Shown here: positions 1-15,000 of the stretch, piece by piece
Position numbering within the stretch: the first letter of the stretch is position 1
Layout of the letters: every line of letters begins with the position of its first letter
Source: Lithospermum erythrorhizon
Taxonomy: Eukaryota > Streptophyta > Magnoliopsida > Boraginales > Boraginaceae
Assembly: GCA_019722365.1 (NCBI GenBank)
Contig: JADFUC010001790.1
Location: 1-64,000, forward strand
Direction: 5' to 3'
DNA length: 64,000 nucleotides
Program-made: the position numbers and the translations under genes
Notes under the pieces: generated by a model
What the model was told of the DNA's origin: nothing
The model's database searches: none
What the model saw: the letters and a program-made list of their open reading frames with translations, nothing else

Positions 1-3000
1 AGTTACGTATTGCTCCAATGTTGGAACATCGAAAAAACTCGTGATTTGATTCCGCTCGATAAGAAAAAAGTGCAATTTTTAGTTGTCGTCAGAATCGTGA
101 GCTGACGCTTGCTCGATTTTCTCAAAGAAAATCATGAATAAACGCCATTGTCATTAATACACACATAATAATATTAAAAATTCGATAAGTAAAAAATGCA
201 TTTTTTGTTGTCGATCGAGGTCAATGCATTTTCATAATGTGATTAAAGCATCAGAATTGCTCGATTTTTTTTCAAAGAAAATCATACCCACGCCATTATT
301 AGGTACCTAAAAACAAGCACGGATTGGCGCTCGATAAGAAAAAAAAATTGATTTTTGTTGTCGCCGCAGCCGTGACGCTTTGTTTTCAGATAAAAGCATT
401 GCAATTGCTAGATTCCCTCAATGGGGCAAAAAATCATATACCTACTTTAATATTAATTTAAAAAAACTCGCACGGATTCCTCGCTCGGATAAGAAAGGTG
501 CACTTTAGTCGTTGTCGAATCGAGGCGCGTATCGCGAGCCGTGATACTAAAATGCATTAATTGCTCTGCATTTTCAAAGAAAATCATACTTCAGCTTAAT
601 ATTACGTGAACATCGAAAAAACTCCATTTGACCCTGCCTTCGATAAGAAAAAAGTTGTCGCCGGATCGGCCGTGGACGCGACATTTTCGCCAGCGATAAA
701 AGCATTTTTCAGGGAACTTTGCATTTTCAAAGGAAAATCGCGGCTCTACCGCTTAATAGGCATCGAAAAACAAGTACGATAGCACCTGGATAAGAAAAAA
801 AATCGCATTTTTGTTGTCGCCGACCGAGCCGACGTATTAAAGCATTATAATTGGCGTATCCTCTCAAATAAAATCATACCTACTTTAGAAACACGAAAAC
901 CGCCAGACGCATTCCGCTCGGATAGCAAAAAGTGTACTTTTTAGCTATCGCCGAATCGAGTACGACGTTTTTAGCCGCGATAAAAACCATTATTAGAATT
1001 GCTCGATTTTCAAAGAAAATCATACCACGCTTAATATTACTGAACATTCTTAAAACTCAGACGACCTCGTCGATAAAAATGCATTTTTGTTGCTTTGATC
1101 GAGCTTCTTTATTTTCATGAGATTAAAAGCACTAGAATTGTCGGGATTTTTTCAGTTAAAAATCATACCTACGCACATTAGGGAACATCAAAAAAACAAG
1201 TAAGGATTCCGTCTGATAAGAAAATCGGCCTGCCGTCGCCGAATCGAAAAGATCGCTTGCTGTTGATTAAACGATTATACTCAAGAGTCAAACAAAATCA
1301 TACCTACTTAATATTAGGGGAACATCGAAAAAACCTCTCAGACGGATTCCTCGCCTCGATAAGAAAGCGGCCTCTAGCCGCTGTCGGCCGAATCGAGGCG
1401 ACGTTTCTTTTGCTTTGATATTAAAAAGCATTAGAATTGCTCTCGATTTTCTCAAAGAAAATCATATAATTACGAATATTACGGGGAACATCAAAACTCG
1501 TGACGGATCTGCCTTCCGGATAAGAAAAATGCATTTTTATCGCCGATCTAGGCTTGACGCTTTTAATATTTAATGATAAAAGCACCAGAATTGCTCGATT
1601 TTTTCAAAAAGAAAATCATACTCTTACGCCATTAATAGGAATATCGAAAAAACAAGTACGGATTGCGTCGATGTTGCACCGATGAGCCAATCAGCCATTT
1701 GACGCTTGCCAGACAAAAATATAATTGCTTAGATTCCTCAAATAAATCATACTCAATATTAAACATCAAAAACTCGTGACGGATTCCGGCCTGATAAGAA
1801 AAAGGCAGCAATTCTTTAGTTGCTGCCTAATTGAGGCGTGATTTTTGTTTCTTTAAATGCATTAGAATTGCTCGATTTTCTGGGAAGAAAATCATACTCT
1901 ACGCTAATATTACTTGAACATCCGGAAATCCTCAGACGCATTCCGTTTCTGATAAGAAAATGTGACCACTTTTAGTTGTCGCCGAATCGAGCCGCATTTT
2001 TGTTTTCGATATTAAAAGATTAAATTGCTCGGCTGATTTTCTCAAAGAAATCATACCTACGCTAATATTAAGTGGGAACATCAAAAAACTCGCATTTGAT
2101 TCCGCATGTGCCAGACAAAGCATTATAATGTCGATTTTTCAAAGAAAATCATACCTACGCTAATATTAGGGGGGAACATCAAAAAAAACTCGCCAGACGG
2201 ATTCCGCTCTACAAGAAAAAGTGTTCTTTAAATGTCAGTCGAATCGGCGCAGAGTGAGTGAGACGACGCTTTTGTTTTCGCGCTGCCATGCATAAAACCA
2301 TTGAATTGCTCGATTTTCTCAAAGAAAATCATACCTACGCCTAATATTTGGGAACATCGAAAAACTCAGACGACCTCGCTCGATAAAAAATGCATTTTTG
2401 TTGTCGCCGGATCAGGCTTGATTTTTCAATTGCTGGATTTTTCAAAGAAAAATCATACCTACGCTAATATTAATAGGGGAACATCGAAAAACAAGTAAGC
2501 GATTCCGTTTGATAGCAAAAAATCGATTTTTGTTATTGTCGCCGAATCGAAAGGCGGTTGACGCTTGCTGCTGTATTAAACGATTATAATTGCTAGAGTT
2601 TCCTCAGTCAAAATCATACCTACTTTATTATTAGTGGGGAAACATCGAAAACTCGTGACGCATTCCGCTACCGGATAGCAGCAAAAATGCACTTTTAGTT
2701 GTTGTCGAATCGCAGCCGTGATTTTTCTTTTTTTAAGAGCCGCGTGATATTAAAAGTATTAGATTTGCTCATTTTCTCAAAGAAAATCATATCGACGCTT
2801 AATATTACGGGAACACGTGAAAAAACTCAGACGATCTGCTCGGAGCAAGAAAAATGCACTTTTAGTTGTCGTCAGACCGAAAGCCGCCGCGACAAGTGAG
2901 CCTTTGATGGTTAAAAAGTATTGAATTGCTCGATTTTCTCAAAGAAAAATCATGTACCTACGCTTAATATTATGGGAACATCGAAAAAACTCGTACGGAC

Positions 3001-6000
3001 CTCGCCTCGATGTAAGAAAAATGCGCTTTTGTTTGCCGCCGGATCGAGAAGGAGGTTTTTTATTTTCACAGACAGTTATATTTCTCTGAATTGCTCGATT
3101 TTTTCAAAGAAAAATCATACTCCACGCTTAATATGGGGAATATCGAAAAACTCGCACGGATTCCGCCTCGATAAGAAAAAGTGCACTTTAGTTGTTTCGC
3201 CGTGACCGAGCAGACGACGTTGCTTTTCGCATCAAAACTATTAGTTTCGATTTCAAAGAAAATCATACCCACGCTAATATTATTTGAACATCGAAAAACT
3301 CGGTGCATTTAATCTGTCGGATAAAAAATGCATTTTTGCTGGGTTTGATCGAGGCTTCGATTTTTATTTCTGCTAATGATTAAAAGCACTAGAATTGCTG
3401 GATTTTTTCAAAGAAAATCATACCTACGCTTGTCATTAGGGGGAACATCGAAAAAATGGGCGATTCCGCCTCTGAGCAGAAAAAATCGATTTGGTTGTCA
3501 ATCGAGCAGTTGACGTCGCTACAGATTATAATCGCTAGAGTTTCTCAAATAAATCATACCCACTTTAATATAGGAACATCGAAAAAAAAAACTCCTGACC
3601 CCGCCTCGGATAAAAAAATGCACTTTGTTGTCAACGAGCCGTTGATCGCTTGCCACAGACATTAAAAGAGCATTAGATTTGCCTCGATTTTCCTCAAACC
3701 CGCTCTGATAAGAAAAAAATGCAGCTTTTGTTGTCGCCTTCTGATCGTGAGGTTTTTGTGATTGCTAAGAGCATTAGAATTGCTCTGATTTTTCAAAGAA
3801 AATCATACCCACGCCGCCATCATTAGGGGAACATCGAAAAAACAAGTACCTGATTATGCTCGATAAGAAAAATCGATTTTTGTTGTCGCCGACCGCCGTG
3901 ACGCTTTTTGTTTTCGCATTAAAAAGCATTATAATTGCTAGACTTCAAATAAAATCATATACCTACTTTAATATTAGGGGAACATCAAAAAATCCGACGG
4001 ATTCCGCCTCTATAAAAGGTGCACTTTTAGTTGTTGCCTAATCATCGGCGTGATTTTTTTGTTTCAGATATTGAATTTGCTCCTGGATCAAAGCAGTATA
4101 CCTACGCTTAATACTGAACATCGAAAAACCAGACGATTCCGCCTCTGATAAAAATGACTTTTAGTTGTCACGAATCCATTGACGCTTTTTGTTTTCGATT
4201 AAAGCATTAGAATTGCTCGTATTTTCAAAGAAAATCATACTCTACGCGACATTATTATGGAACACGCAAAAAACCGCCAGACGGAAGAAAAATGCGCTTT
4301 TGTTGTCGGCCGATCTGAAGTGAGTAGCTTTTTACGACAAAAGCATTGAATTGCTCGATTTTTTCAAAGAAAATCATACCTTACGCTGAACAATTTAAAA
4401 AAGAAGATCATGCCTCGATAAGTAAAACGGTTTTTTTGTTGCCGCCAATCATTTTATTAAAGCCATTTATAATTGCTTAGATCTTCAAAATAAAAATCAT
4501 ACCTACTTTAATAGGGGAACATCGAAAAAAACTGGATTCCGGCCTGACAAGAAAAGTGCACTTTAGTTGTCGCCGCCGAATCGAGAAGTGGACGCTTTGT
4601 TTTCGCCAGACATTAAAAGCATTAGAATTGCTCGATTTCTGTTAGTAAACATACCTACGCCTATCAGCTGAGTGGAACACCCAAAAACCCTCAGACGGAT
4701 TCCGCTCGCATAAAGAAAAATGCATTTCGTTGTCGCCGGATCGAGTCGCTGCGGGTTTCTTTTTGCCTTTCACAAAAGCATTAATTGCTCGATTTTTTCA
4801 AAAAGAAATCAAGGGCCATGCCATTATTAGGGGAATAAAAACAAGTACGGATTTATTGTCGTCATCGACCGAGCTGATTTTTAAGAGCTGGGGTTAAAGC
4901 ATTATAATTGCTAGATTCTCAACAAAATCATACCTACTTAATATTAGGGGAACACGAAAAATCCCTTCGCATTTGATTCCAGCCTCCTGAGGCGGTGACC
5001 AGTTGTCGCTGACCGCAGGCGTTGGCTGCCGCTGTTTTGATATTAAAGTATTAGAATTGCTCGATTTTCTTAAAAAGAAAATTTCATTATTACACATGGA
5101 ACATCTAAAACTCCTGACGATTCCGATAAGAAAAATGTACTTTTGCCGCTCTGATCGAGAGGTTTTACTTTTTATTTTCAATGTATTAAGCACTAGAATT
5201 GCTCGGATGCTTCAAAGAAAATCATACCTACGCTTAATATTAGGGGGAACAATTTAAAAAAAATGATTGGCGCTCTGACAAGTAACCAGGATTGCCAAGT
5301 CGGACCGAAATTTGACGCTTTTGTTTCGCTGCATTAAAAAGCATTATAATTGCTAGATTCTCCTCAAATAAAATCATACTTCCACTTTAATAATATTAAA
5401 GTGGAACATCGAAAAATCAGACGGATTCCGCTCTGATAAGAAAAGCGTGCACTTTTAGTTGTCATCGGACCGAGGCGTGACGCTGTTTTCCACTTTCAAA
5501 AAAGAAAATCATACCTGCCGCAGACATTACGGGAAATTAAAAACCCTGTACGGATTCCAAGGCCTCGATAAGAAAAAATGCATTTTGTCGGGTCGCCGGA
5601 TCGAAATGGTCGCTTTTTTATTTTCGAAAAGTACTGGAAATGCCCTCATTTTTTCTCAAAGAAAAACTGGCACTTACGCTTAATATTAGGGGGAACATCG
5701 AAAAAACAAGTACGGATTGCTCGATAAGAAAAAAATCGATTTTGTTGCCGCTGACCGAGCTGACGCGAGCGACAATAAAAGCATTATAATTGGCGATTCT
5801 CCTCTGGGTCAAAATCATACCTTACTTTATTATTATTAGTGGGCTTATCTAAAAAACTGTGACGGATTCCGGGTTTCTGATAAGAAAAAAGTGCACTTTT
5901 TAGTTGTCGTCAATCTAGGCGTGACGCGAGTTTCTTTCGCATATTAAAAAGCATTAGAATTGCTCTATTTTTCTCAAAAGAAAATCATACTCTACGCTTA

Positions 6001-9000
6001 TTATTACGGGAACATCAAAACTCGCACGCATTCCGGCCTCGATAAAGAAAAAAATGCATTTTTAAGTTGTCGCCGGATCGAGTCGCAGAAGTCGCTTTAT
6101 TGTGACAAAAGCATTAGAATTGCTCGATTTCTTTTCAAAGAAAATCATACCTACGCCAATATTAGGGGGAACATCAAAAAAACAACAAGCACGGATTGGC
6201 GCTCTCGTGGATATGAAAAATCGATTTTTGCTTGTCGCCGACCGAGCCTGACGCCAGACAGTTACTATAGAATTCGTTAAGTAGATTCTCTCAAATAAAA
6301 TCGGCGGGCCTACTTTTTGCCATTAGGAACATCTAAAAACTCGCATTTGATTCCGCCCCTCGATGAAGAAAAAGTGCACTTTTAGTTGTCGTCAATCGGT
6401 GCTGACGCGGTTATTTCGTGATATTAAAAGCATTAGAATTGCTCGATTTTCTCAAAGAAAATCATATACCTACGCCGCCATTACGGAACATCGAAAAACC
6501 TTCAGACGGATTCCGTCGATAAGAAAACGCATTTCTGGTTGTCTGATCGAGGCTCGACGCTTTTTTATTTTCATACACGCATTAAAAGAACTAGAATTGC
6601 CTCGATTTTTTCTTCTTCAAAAGAAAATCATACCTACGGTAATATTAGTGTGAACATCGAAAAAACAAGCACGGATTGCGTTTGATAAGAAAAATCGATT
6701 TTTGTTGTCGCCGAATCGAGCTGATTTCGCGAGCCAGATTAAAAGCATTATAATTTTTTTTTAGATTCCCTCAAATAAAATCATACCTACTTTAATATTA
6801 GGGGAACATCGAAAACTCGGTGACGGATTCCTCGCTCTGGCGTTAGTGCCGCCATGACTTTTAGTTGTTGGCTCAATCGAGGCGCCGACGTTTTTAGAGA
6901 GCCGCTGTAAGCGTGATATTAAATGTATTGAATTGTTCTGATTTTCCTCAAAGAAAATCATATACCTACTTCATTACTTTAGAACAACGAAAAATTGCAC
7001 GATCCGATAAAATCTATTTTTCAGCAAGATCACCGAATCGAGCCGACGCTAAGCTGCATTAAAGCATTATAATTGCTAGATTCTCTCGGGGCCAAATCAT
7101 ACCTACTAATATTAGGGGGAACATCGAAAAACTGTGACGGATTCCCCTTCGGATATGAAAAAGTGTGCACTTTTATTGTCGTCGAATGAGGTATGACGCG
7201 TGAGCCACAGATAATAAACCATTAATCGTCGATTTTCAAAGAAATCATACCTACGCTAATATTGAACATCGCGAAAAACTGCACGACCCGTCGATAAAAA
7301 TGCATTTCGGTTGCCGGATCGAGGCTTTTATTTCATTAAAGTCGAATTGCTGGATTTTTTTCAAAGAAAATCATACCTATTAATATTAGGGGGAACATCA
7401 AAAACAAGTGGCGATTCCGCCTGATAAGAAAAATCGATTTTGTCGTCGCCTGAATCAGCGATCGCTTCGCCAAGTGGTGATAAACGAGGATTATAATTGC
7501 TAGAGTTTCTCAACAAATCATACCCATTTAATATTAGGGGAACATCGAAAAACCCTGCATTTGATTCCGCTCGATAAGAAAAAAAATGCACTTTAGCTGC
7601 CGCCGAATCGAACGCCCGTGATTTTGAGCCGTGATATTAAAAGTATTAGAATTGCTCGATTTTCTCAAAGAAAATCATCATACTCTGTTAATATTATTTG
7701 AACACGAAAAACTCCCACGGATTCCGCTCGATAAGAAAATGCGCTTTGTTGTCGCCGGATCGAGCCGTGAGGTTTTTTATTTTCGCATTAAGCGATTAGA
7801 ATTGCTCGATTTTTTCAAAGAAAAATCATACCCACGCTTAACACATTAGGGAACATCGAAAAAACAAGCACGGATTGAAGTGTCGATAAGAAAAAATCGA
7901 TTTTGTTGTCGCCGAATCGAAATGACGCTTTATTTCGCATTAAAAGTATTGTTGTAGATTCTCTCAAATAAACCATACTCCATTTTATCATTAGGGGGAA
8001 CATCAAAAAACACTGCATTTGACGATTCCGCCTCGATAAGAAAAAGTGCACTTTTAGTTGTTGTCGAATCGACGCAGAGATATTAAACGATTATAATTGC
8101 TAGATTTTCTCCAATAAAATCATACCTACTTTAATATTAGGGGAACATCAAAAAAACTGCACGGATAAGAAAAAAAATGCACTTTTTAGTTGTCGCCGAA
8201 TCGAGCGCGCGAGCCGTGATATTAAAAGAAACTGTTCGATTTTCTCAAAAGAAAATCACACTCTACGCTAATATTACGAAATTTTAAAAACTCGGTGAGA
8301 CGGACTCCGCTCGGATAAGAAAAAATGCATTTTTTGTTGTCGGGCGGATCGAGGCTTCGACGCTTTATTTTCAGCATTTATTAAAGCATTAGAATTGCTC
8401 GATTTTTTTCAAAGAAAATCATACCTACGCTTAATATTAGGGGGAACACGAAAACTTCATTTGATTCCGCCTCGATAAGAAAAATCGATTTTGTTGTTTA
8501 ATCGAGTCAAAGACGCGGCGAGAGCCACAGATAAAAGTATTTAATTGTTTGACTTCAATAAAATCATACTCCGCCATTATTAGGAACATCGAAAAACTCG
8601 TATCATCTGCCTCGGATAAGAAAAGTACTTTGAAGCAGCTGTCAATCGAGGCGTGACGCTTTTTGTTTCGTGATATTAAAAAGCATTGAATTGCCTCGCT
8701 ACTCTTTCTCTCAAAAAAAGCAAAAATCATATACCTACGCTAATATTAAGAACATCTAAAAAACTTGATTCATTGAATTGTTCCATTTTTTTCAAAAAAA
8801 ATCATACCTTGCTTAATATTAGGGGAACATCGAAAAAACAAGCACGGATCGCGTCGGAGCAAAAATCGCGATTGTTGTCGCCGACCGAGCCGTGACGCGA
8901 GCTACAGATTAAAGTTATATTTTCTTTCATAATTGCTAGATTCTCCTCAACAAAATCATACCTACTTTTATTAGGGGAACATCGAAAACCGTACGATTCC

Positions 9001-12000
9001 GCCTCCTGGCAGTGCGCCTTGGCGTCATTGCCAGCCGACCGAAGAGCTGCATATGCCAGCATGAATTGCTCGATTTTCTCAAAAAAGAAAAATCATACTT
9101 ACGAATATTATTACGGGGAACATCGAAATCCTCGTGATTTGACTCTTCCGTTTCGGATAAGAAAAATGCATTTTTGTTGCCGGATCAGCCGTGTCGCTTT
9201 TTTATTTCGTGACAAAGTTTCAGAATTAAAGCCTCGATTTTTTTCAAAGAAAAACTGCTACCTACGCTAATATTGGGGAACATCGCAAAAAATCACACGG
9301 ATTATGCCCTGATTGTCGAATCGAAATACTGCCAAGGTGCTATATTTCCTTCATAATTGCCAGATTCTCTCAAATAAAACAAGCAATTTAGCCTTGGTCA
9401 TTAGGGGGAACATCGAAAAAACTCTCAATTTTAATCTGCCTCGGATAAGGAAAAGTGCACTTTTAGTTGTCGCTTCAACGGCGCCATGATATTAAAAGTA
9501 TTGAAATTCGTGATTTTCAAAGTTAAAATCATAAATTTAATATTGGCGTGAACATCGAAAAACTCGCACGGATTCCGCTCGGATAAGAAAAAATGCATTT
9601 TTGTTGTCGCCGGATCGAGGCGCTCGACGCTGCTTTTATTTCAATTGCTCGATTTTTTTCTTAAAAAGAAAATCAATATACCTACGCTTACTATTAGTGA
9701 ACATCGAAAAAAAAACAAGTAACGTATTTCTGGCGCCTGGATAAGAAAAATCGATTTTGTTGTCAATCGAGCCGCGACGCTTTTTGTTTTCGCGCGACAA
9801 AGCGCATTGTACCGGCGTATTCTCTCAAATAAAAATCATACCTACTTTAATATTAGGGGAACATCATCGAAAAAACTCGCACGGACTCCGCTCGATAAGA
9901 AAAAGGTGCAATTTTTCAGTTGTTGTCGAATTTGTGGCGCGATTTTTGTTTTCAAGCGATATTAAAAAGCATTAGAAATTGTTCGATTTTCAAAGAAAAT
10001 CATACCTACGCATTACGAACATCGAAAAACTGTGACGGATTCCTGCTCGGAGTAAAGAAAATGCATTTTTGTTGTCGGATCGAGTCAATGTCGCTTTATT
10101 TTCATTAAAGCATTGAATTGCCTCGATTTTTTCATAAAGAAAAATCATACCGCTTAATATTGGGAACATCGAAAAACAAGTAATGGATTGGCGCCTCTGA
10201 TAAGAAAAATCGATGAGCACGCTGACCGAGCCGTGATTTTGTTTTCGTATTAAAGCATTATAATTGCTAGATTCTCTCAAATAAAATCATACCTACTTTA
10301 ATATTAGGGGGAACATCGAAAAATTCGACGGATTCCGCTCGATAAAGCAAAAGTGCACTTTAGTTGTCGCCGAATCGTGAGGCGCGTGACGTGAGAGCGA
10401 TATTAAAAGCATTAGAATTGCTCGATTTTCAAAGAAAATCATATACCTACGCTAATATTAGCCGGAACATCAAAAAACTCGCACGGATCCGCTCGATAAG
10501 AAAATGCATTTTTGTTGTCGCCGGATCGAGGCTTCGACGCTTTTTTATTTTCACAGCGATTAAAAAGCACTAGAATTGCTCGATTTTTTCTGCTAAAGAA
10601 AAATCATACCTACGCTTAATAATAGGGGAACATCGAAAAAACAAGTGTGATTGCGCCTGATAAGAAAAAAAATCGACATTTTTTGTAGCCGCTGACCGAA
10701 GCCAGATTTTTTTTGTTTTCGCTAAGATTAAAAGCATTATAATTGCTAGATTCCTCAAATAAAATCATACCTTACTTTAATATTAGGTGAACATCAAAAA
10801 AATCCTCAGATTTGATTCCGCTCTCTGATAAGAAAAGCGTGCACTTTAGTTGTTGTCGAATCGAGGCGCCATGCTTTTTGTTTTCGCATAATTAAACGCA
10901 TTGAATTGCCTCGATTTTCTCTCAAAGAAATCATACTATTACTTCGAACATCAAAAAAAAACCTCAGACGGATTCCGCCTTGAGCAAGAAAATGCATTTT
11001 TGTTGTCGCCGGATCGAAATTTTTTTTTATTTCGTGACAGCATTAATCGCCGATTTTTTCAAAGAAAATCATACCCACGCTAATATTAGGGAACATCGAA
11101 AAACAAGTACCATAAATATCTGGATAAAGAAAATCTGATTTTGTTGTCGCCTAATCTGAGTCAGTGGACGCTTTTTTGTTTTCGTGACAGCATTATAATT
11201 GCTAGATTCCTCTCAAATAAAATCATACCTACTTTTTCATTATTAGGGGAATGAAAAACTGTAGATTTGACCTGCTCTGGGTTGTCGTCGAATCCCAGGT
11301 GCTCTAGACGCTGTTTTCGCATAATAAACCATTGACTGTTCGATTTTCTCAAAGAAAAATCATACCCACGCTAATATTACTTGAACATCGAAAAAAAACT
11401 CTCAGACGACCTCGTCGATAAAAAATGCATTTTTGTCGCCGCCACCGAGGCTTGACGCTTTATTTCACACGCATTAAAAGCACTCAGAATTGCCGGATTT
11501 TTTCAAAGAAAATCATACCTCCACGCCGCACATTAGGGGGAAACATCGAAAAAAACAAAGTGCGGATTCCGCTCGATAAAAATCGATTTTTTGTTGTCAA
11601 TCGAAAGAAGTTGACGCTTTCCTCGCTTTTCAAGCAGATAAACGATTATAATTGCTAGAGTTTCTCAAATAAACCAGCCCATTTTTAATATTAGGGGAAC
11701 AAAAAACTCGCACGGATTCCGCTCGATAAGAAAAGCACTTTTAGTCGTCGTCAATCGAGGCGTTGACGCTTGTTTTCGCATATTAAAAGCATTAGAATTG
11801 CTCGATTTTCCTTTAAAGAAATCATATACCTACGCTTAATATTACGGAACATCGAAAAACTCGTGAGACGGTCTGCTCGGATAAGGAAATGCATTTTTGT
11901 TGTCGCCGGATCGGCTCGACAAGTGATTTTCTTTACGATTAAAAGCACTAGAATTGCTCGATTTTTTCAAAGAAAATCATACCCGCTTAATATTAGGGAA

Positions 12001-15000
12001 CATCGAAAAAACAAAGCATTTGATTGGCGCTCTGACAAGAAAAAATCATTTTGTCGTCGCCGACCGCAGCCGCACGTTTGTTTTCGCCAGACAGCATTAT
12101 AATTGCTAGATTCCCTCAAATAAACTCATACCTAATATCATTAGGGAACATCGAAAAACTGCATCGATTCCGCTCGGATAAGAAAAAAGTGTGCACTTTT
12201 AGTTGTTGTCGAATCGAGTACGCTGACGTTGTGGATAATTAAACGACAATTGCTCGATTTTCAAAGAAAACTATACCCACGCTTGTTATTACGGAACATT
12301 TAAAAAAACTCGTATTTTGGATTCCGCTCTCTCGATAAGAAAAATGCACTTTGTCGCCGACCGAGCCGTGACGCTGTTTTCGGAGGCTAAAAGCATTGAA
12401 TTGCTCTCAGCGATTTTCTCAAAGAAATCATACCTACGCCATTATTATGGGAACATCGGTAAAAAATCCCACGGATCCGCCTCTGATAAAAATGCGCTTT
12501 TGTTGTCGGATCGAAGTGAGGTTTTTTATTTTCTGCTGCATTAAAGCATTAGAATTGTCGATTTCAAAGAAAATCATACTCTACGCTAATATTGGGAACA
12601 TCGAAAAACTCGTAGACGGATTCGCTCGATAAAAAGTGCACTTTTAGTTGTTTAATCGAGGCATTGACGCTTTTTTGTTTTCGCATAATAAACCATTGAA
12701 TTTTGCCTGGCCTTTCTCAAAGGAAAAATCATACCTACGCCATTATTGCTGAACATCTTAAAAAACTCAGACGACCTGCCTCGTGATAAAAAATGCATTT
12801 TTGTTGTCGCCGGATCGAGGCTCACGCTTTTTATTTTCACGTATTAAAAAGCACTAGAATTGACGCCTTTCTCAAAGAAAATCATACCTACGCTTAATAT
12901 TAGGAACATCGAAAAAACAAGTAAGTGACCTGCTCTGGAGTAAGAAAAAATCGAGTTTTTGTTGTCGCCGACCGCAGCAGTCAGATGTCAGTTACAGATA
13001 AACGTGATTATAATCACGCTAGAGTTTCAAATAAAATCATACCTACTTTAATATTAGGAACAATCGAAAAAAACTCGTGACGGATTCCGGCTCTCGATAA
13101 GAAAAAATGCACTTTTAGTCGTTGTCGAATTCCAGCCGTGATCGCGAGCCAAGATATTAAAAGCATTGATTTGCTCGATTTTCTCAAAGAAAATCATACC
13201 TTACGCTAATATTACGGAACATCGAAAAAACTCGTACGGATCTCGCCTCGATAAAGAAAAAAATGGGCCAAGTTGTCGCGTGATCACAGCCGAGGTTTTT
13301 TATTTCGTATTAAAAAGTATTTCTTTCAGAATCGTCATTTTTCAAAAAAGAAAATCGCGCCCCACGCTAATATTAGGAACATCGAAAAAACAAAGACGGA
13401 TTGCGCTCGATAAGAAAAATCGACGAGTTGTCGCCGACCGAGCCGTGACGCTTGTTTTCGTTGCCAGAGCAAAGCATTATAATTGCTGATTCCTCAAATA
13501 AAATCATACCCACTTTAATATTAACATCGAAAAAACTCGTGACGGACCCGCTCGATGTGCTGTGCACTTTAGTTGTTGCCGTGAATCGAGCGCGATTTTT
13601 GAGCCAGATATTAAATGCATTAACTGCTCGATTTTCTCAAAGAAAATCATACCTACGCTAATATTACGGAACATCTTAAAAACCTCGAGACGGATTCCGC
13701 TCTGATAAGGCAAAACGCACTTTTAGTCGGGTTGCCGACCAACAGCTTGACGCTTTTTTGTTTCGATATTAAAAGCATTAGAATTGCCTCGATTTAAAGA
13801 AAAATCATACTCCATTTATCATTATGGGAAAAAACTCGTACCTGATTCCGCTCTGGATAAGAAAGTGCAGCTTTGGTTGTCGCCTCGATCATGAGGTTTT
13901 TATTTTCATTAAAAAAGCATTAGAATTGCTCGATTTTTCAAAGAAAATCATACCTACGCTAATATTAGGGGGAACACCTAAAAAGAAGCGTGCACGGATG
14001 GTGCCTTTGAGGCAGAAAACTCGATTTGCTGTCGCTGACTCCAGCCGATAAGAGCCACAGATACATAAAGCATTATAATTGCTAGATTCTCTCAAATAAA
14101 ATCATACTCCATTTTAATATTAGGGGGGAACAATTTTAAAAATTATCATGTAATGGATTCCGCTCTGAGGCAGTGCACTTTTAATATATCGACCGAGCCG
14201 CCACGCTTTTTTTTCAGAGAGATATTAAATCAGATGAGGGAATCGGTTAGATTTTCCATTGTAAAATCATATACTCCATTTTAATATTATTAGGGAACAT
14301 CGAAAAAACCCTGTGACGGATGGGCGAAAATGCACTTTTAGTTGTCGGCCGACCGAGTGACGCTATGTTTCGCGATACAGCATTAATTGCTCTCGATTTT
14401 CCCAAAGAAAAATCACACTCGCTATTATTATCACGAACATCGAAAAAATCCTCTGCATTTGATTCCGCCTCTGATAAGAAAAATGCATTTTTGGGTTGTC
14501 GCAAGTTTGATCGAGGCTTGACGCTTTATTTTCATACGTATTAAAAGCATTAGAAATTTGTTCGATTTTCAAAGAAAACTGCCACGACGCTAATATTGGG
14601 AACATCGAAAAAACAAGTACCTGATTGGCGCCTCGATAAGAAAAATCGATTTTGTTGTCGCCGACCAGCCGTGACGCTTTTTGCGTATTAAAAGCATTAT
14701 AATTGCTCGATCTTCCTCAAATAAAATCATACCTACTTTAATATTAGGAACATCGAAAAACCCATTCCGCTCGATAAGAAAAAGGTGCACTTTTAGCGTT
14801 GTCGAATCGAGGCGTTGACGCTGATATTAAAAAGTATTGAATTGCTCGATTTTCTCTCAAAGAAAAACTCATACCCACGCTTAATATTATAGGTGTGAAC
14901 ATCGAAAAAAACTCGCATCGGATTCCCGCTCGGATATAAGAAAAAATGCATTTTGTCGGATCGAAATGACGCTTATTTCGCCAGACAAAAAGCATTAGAA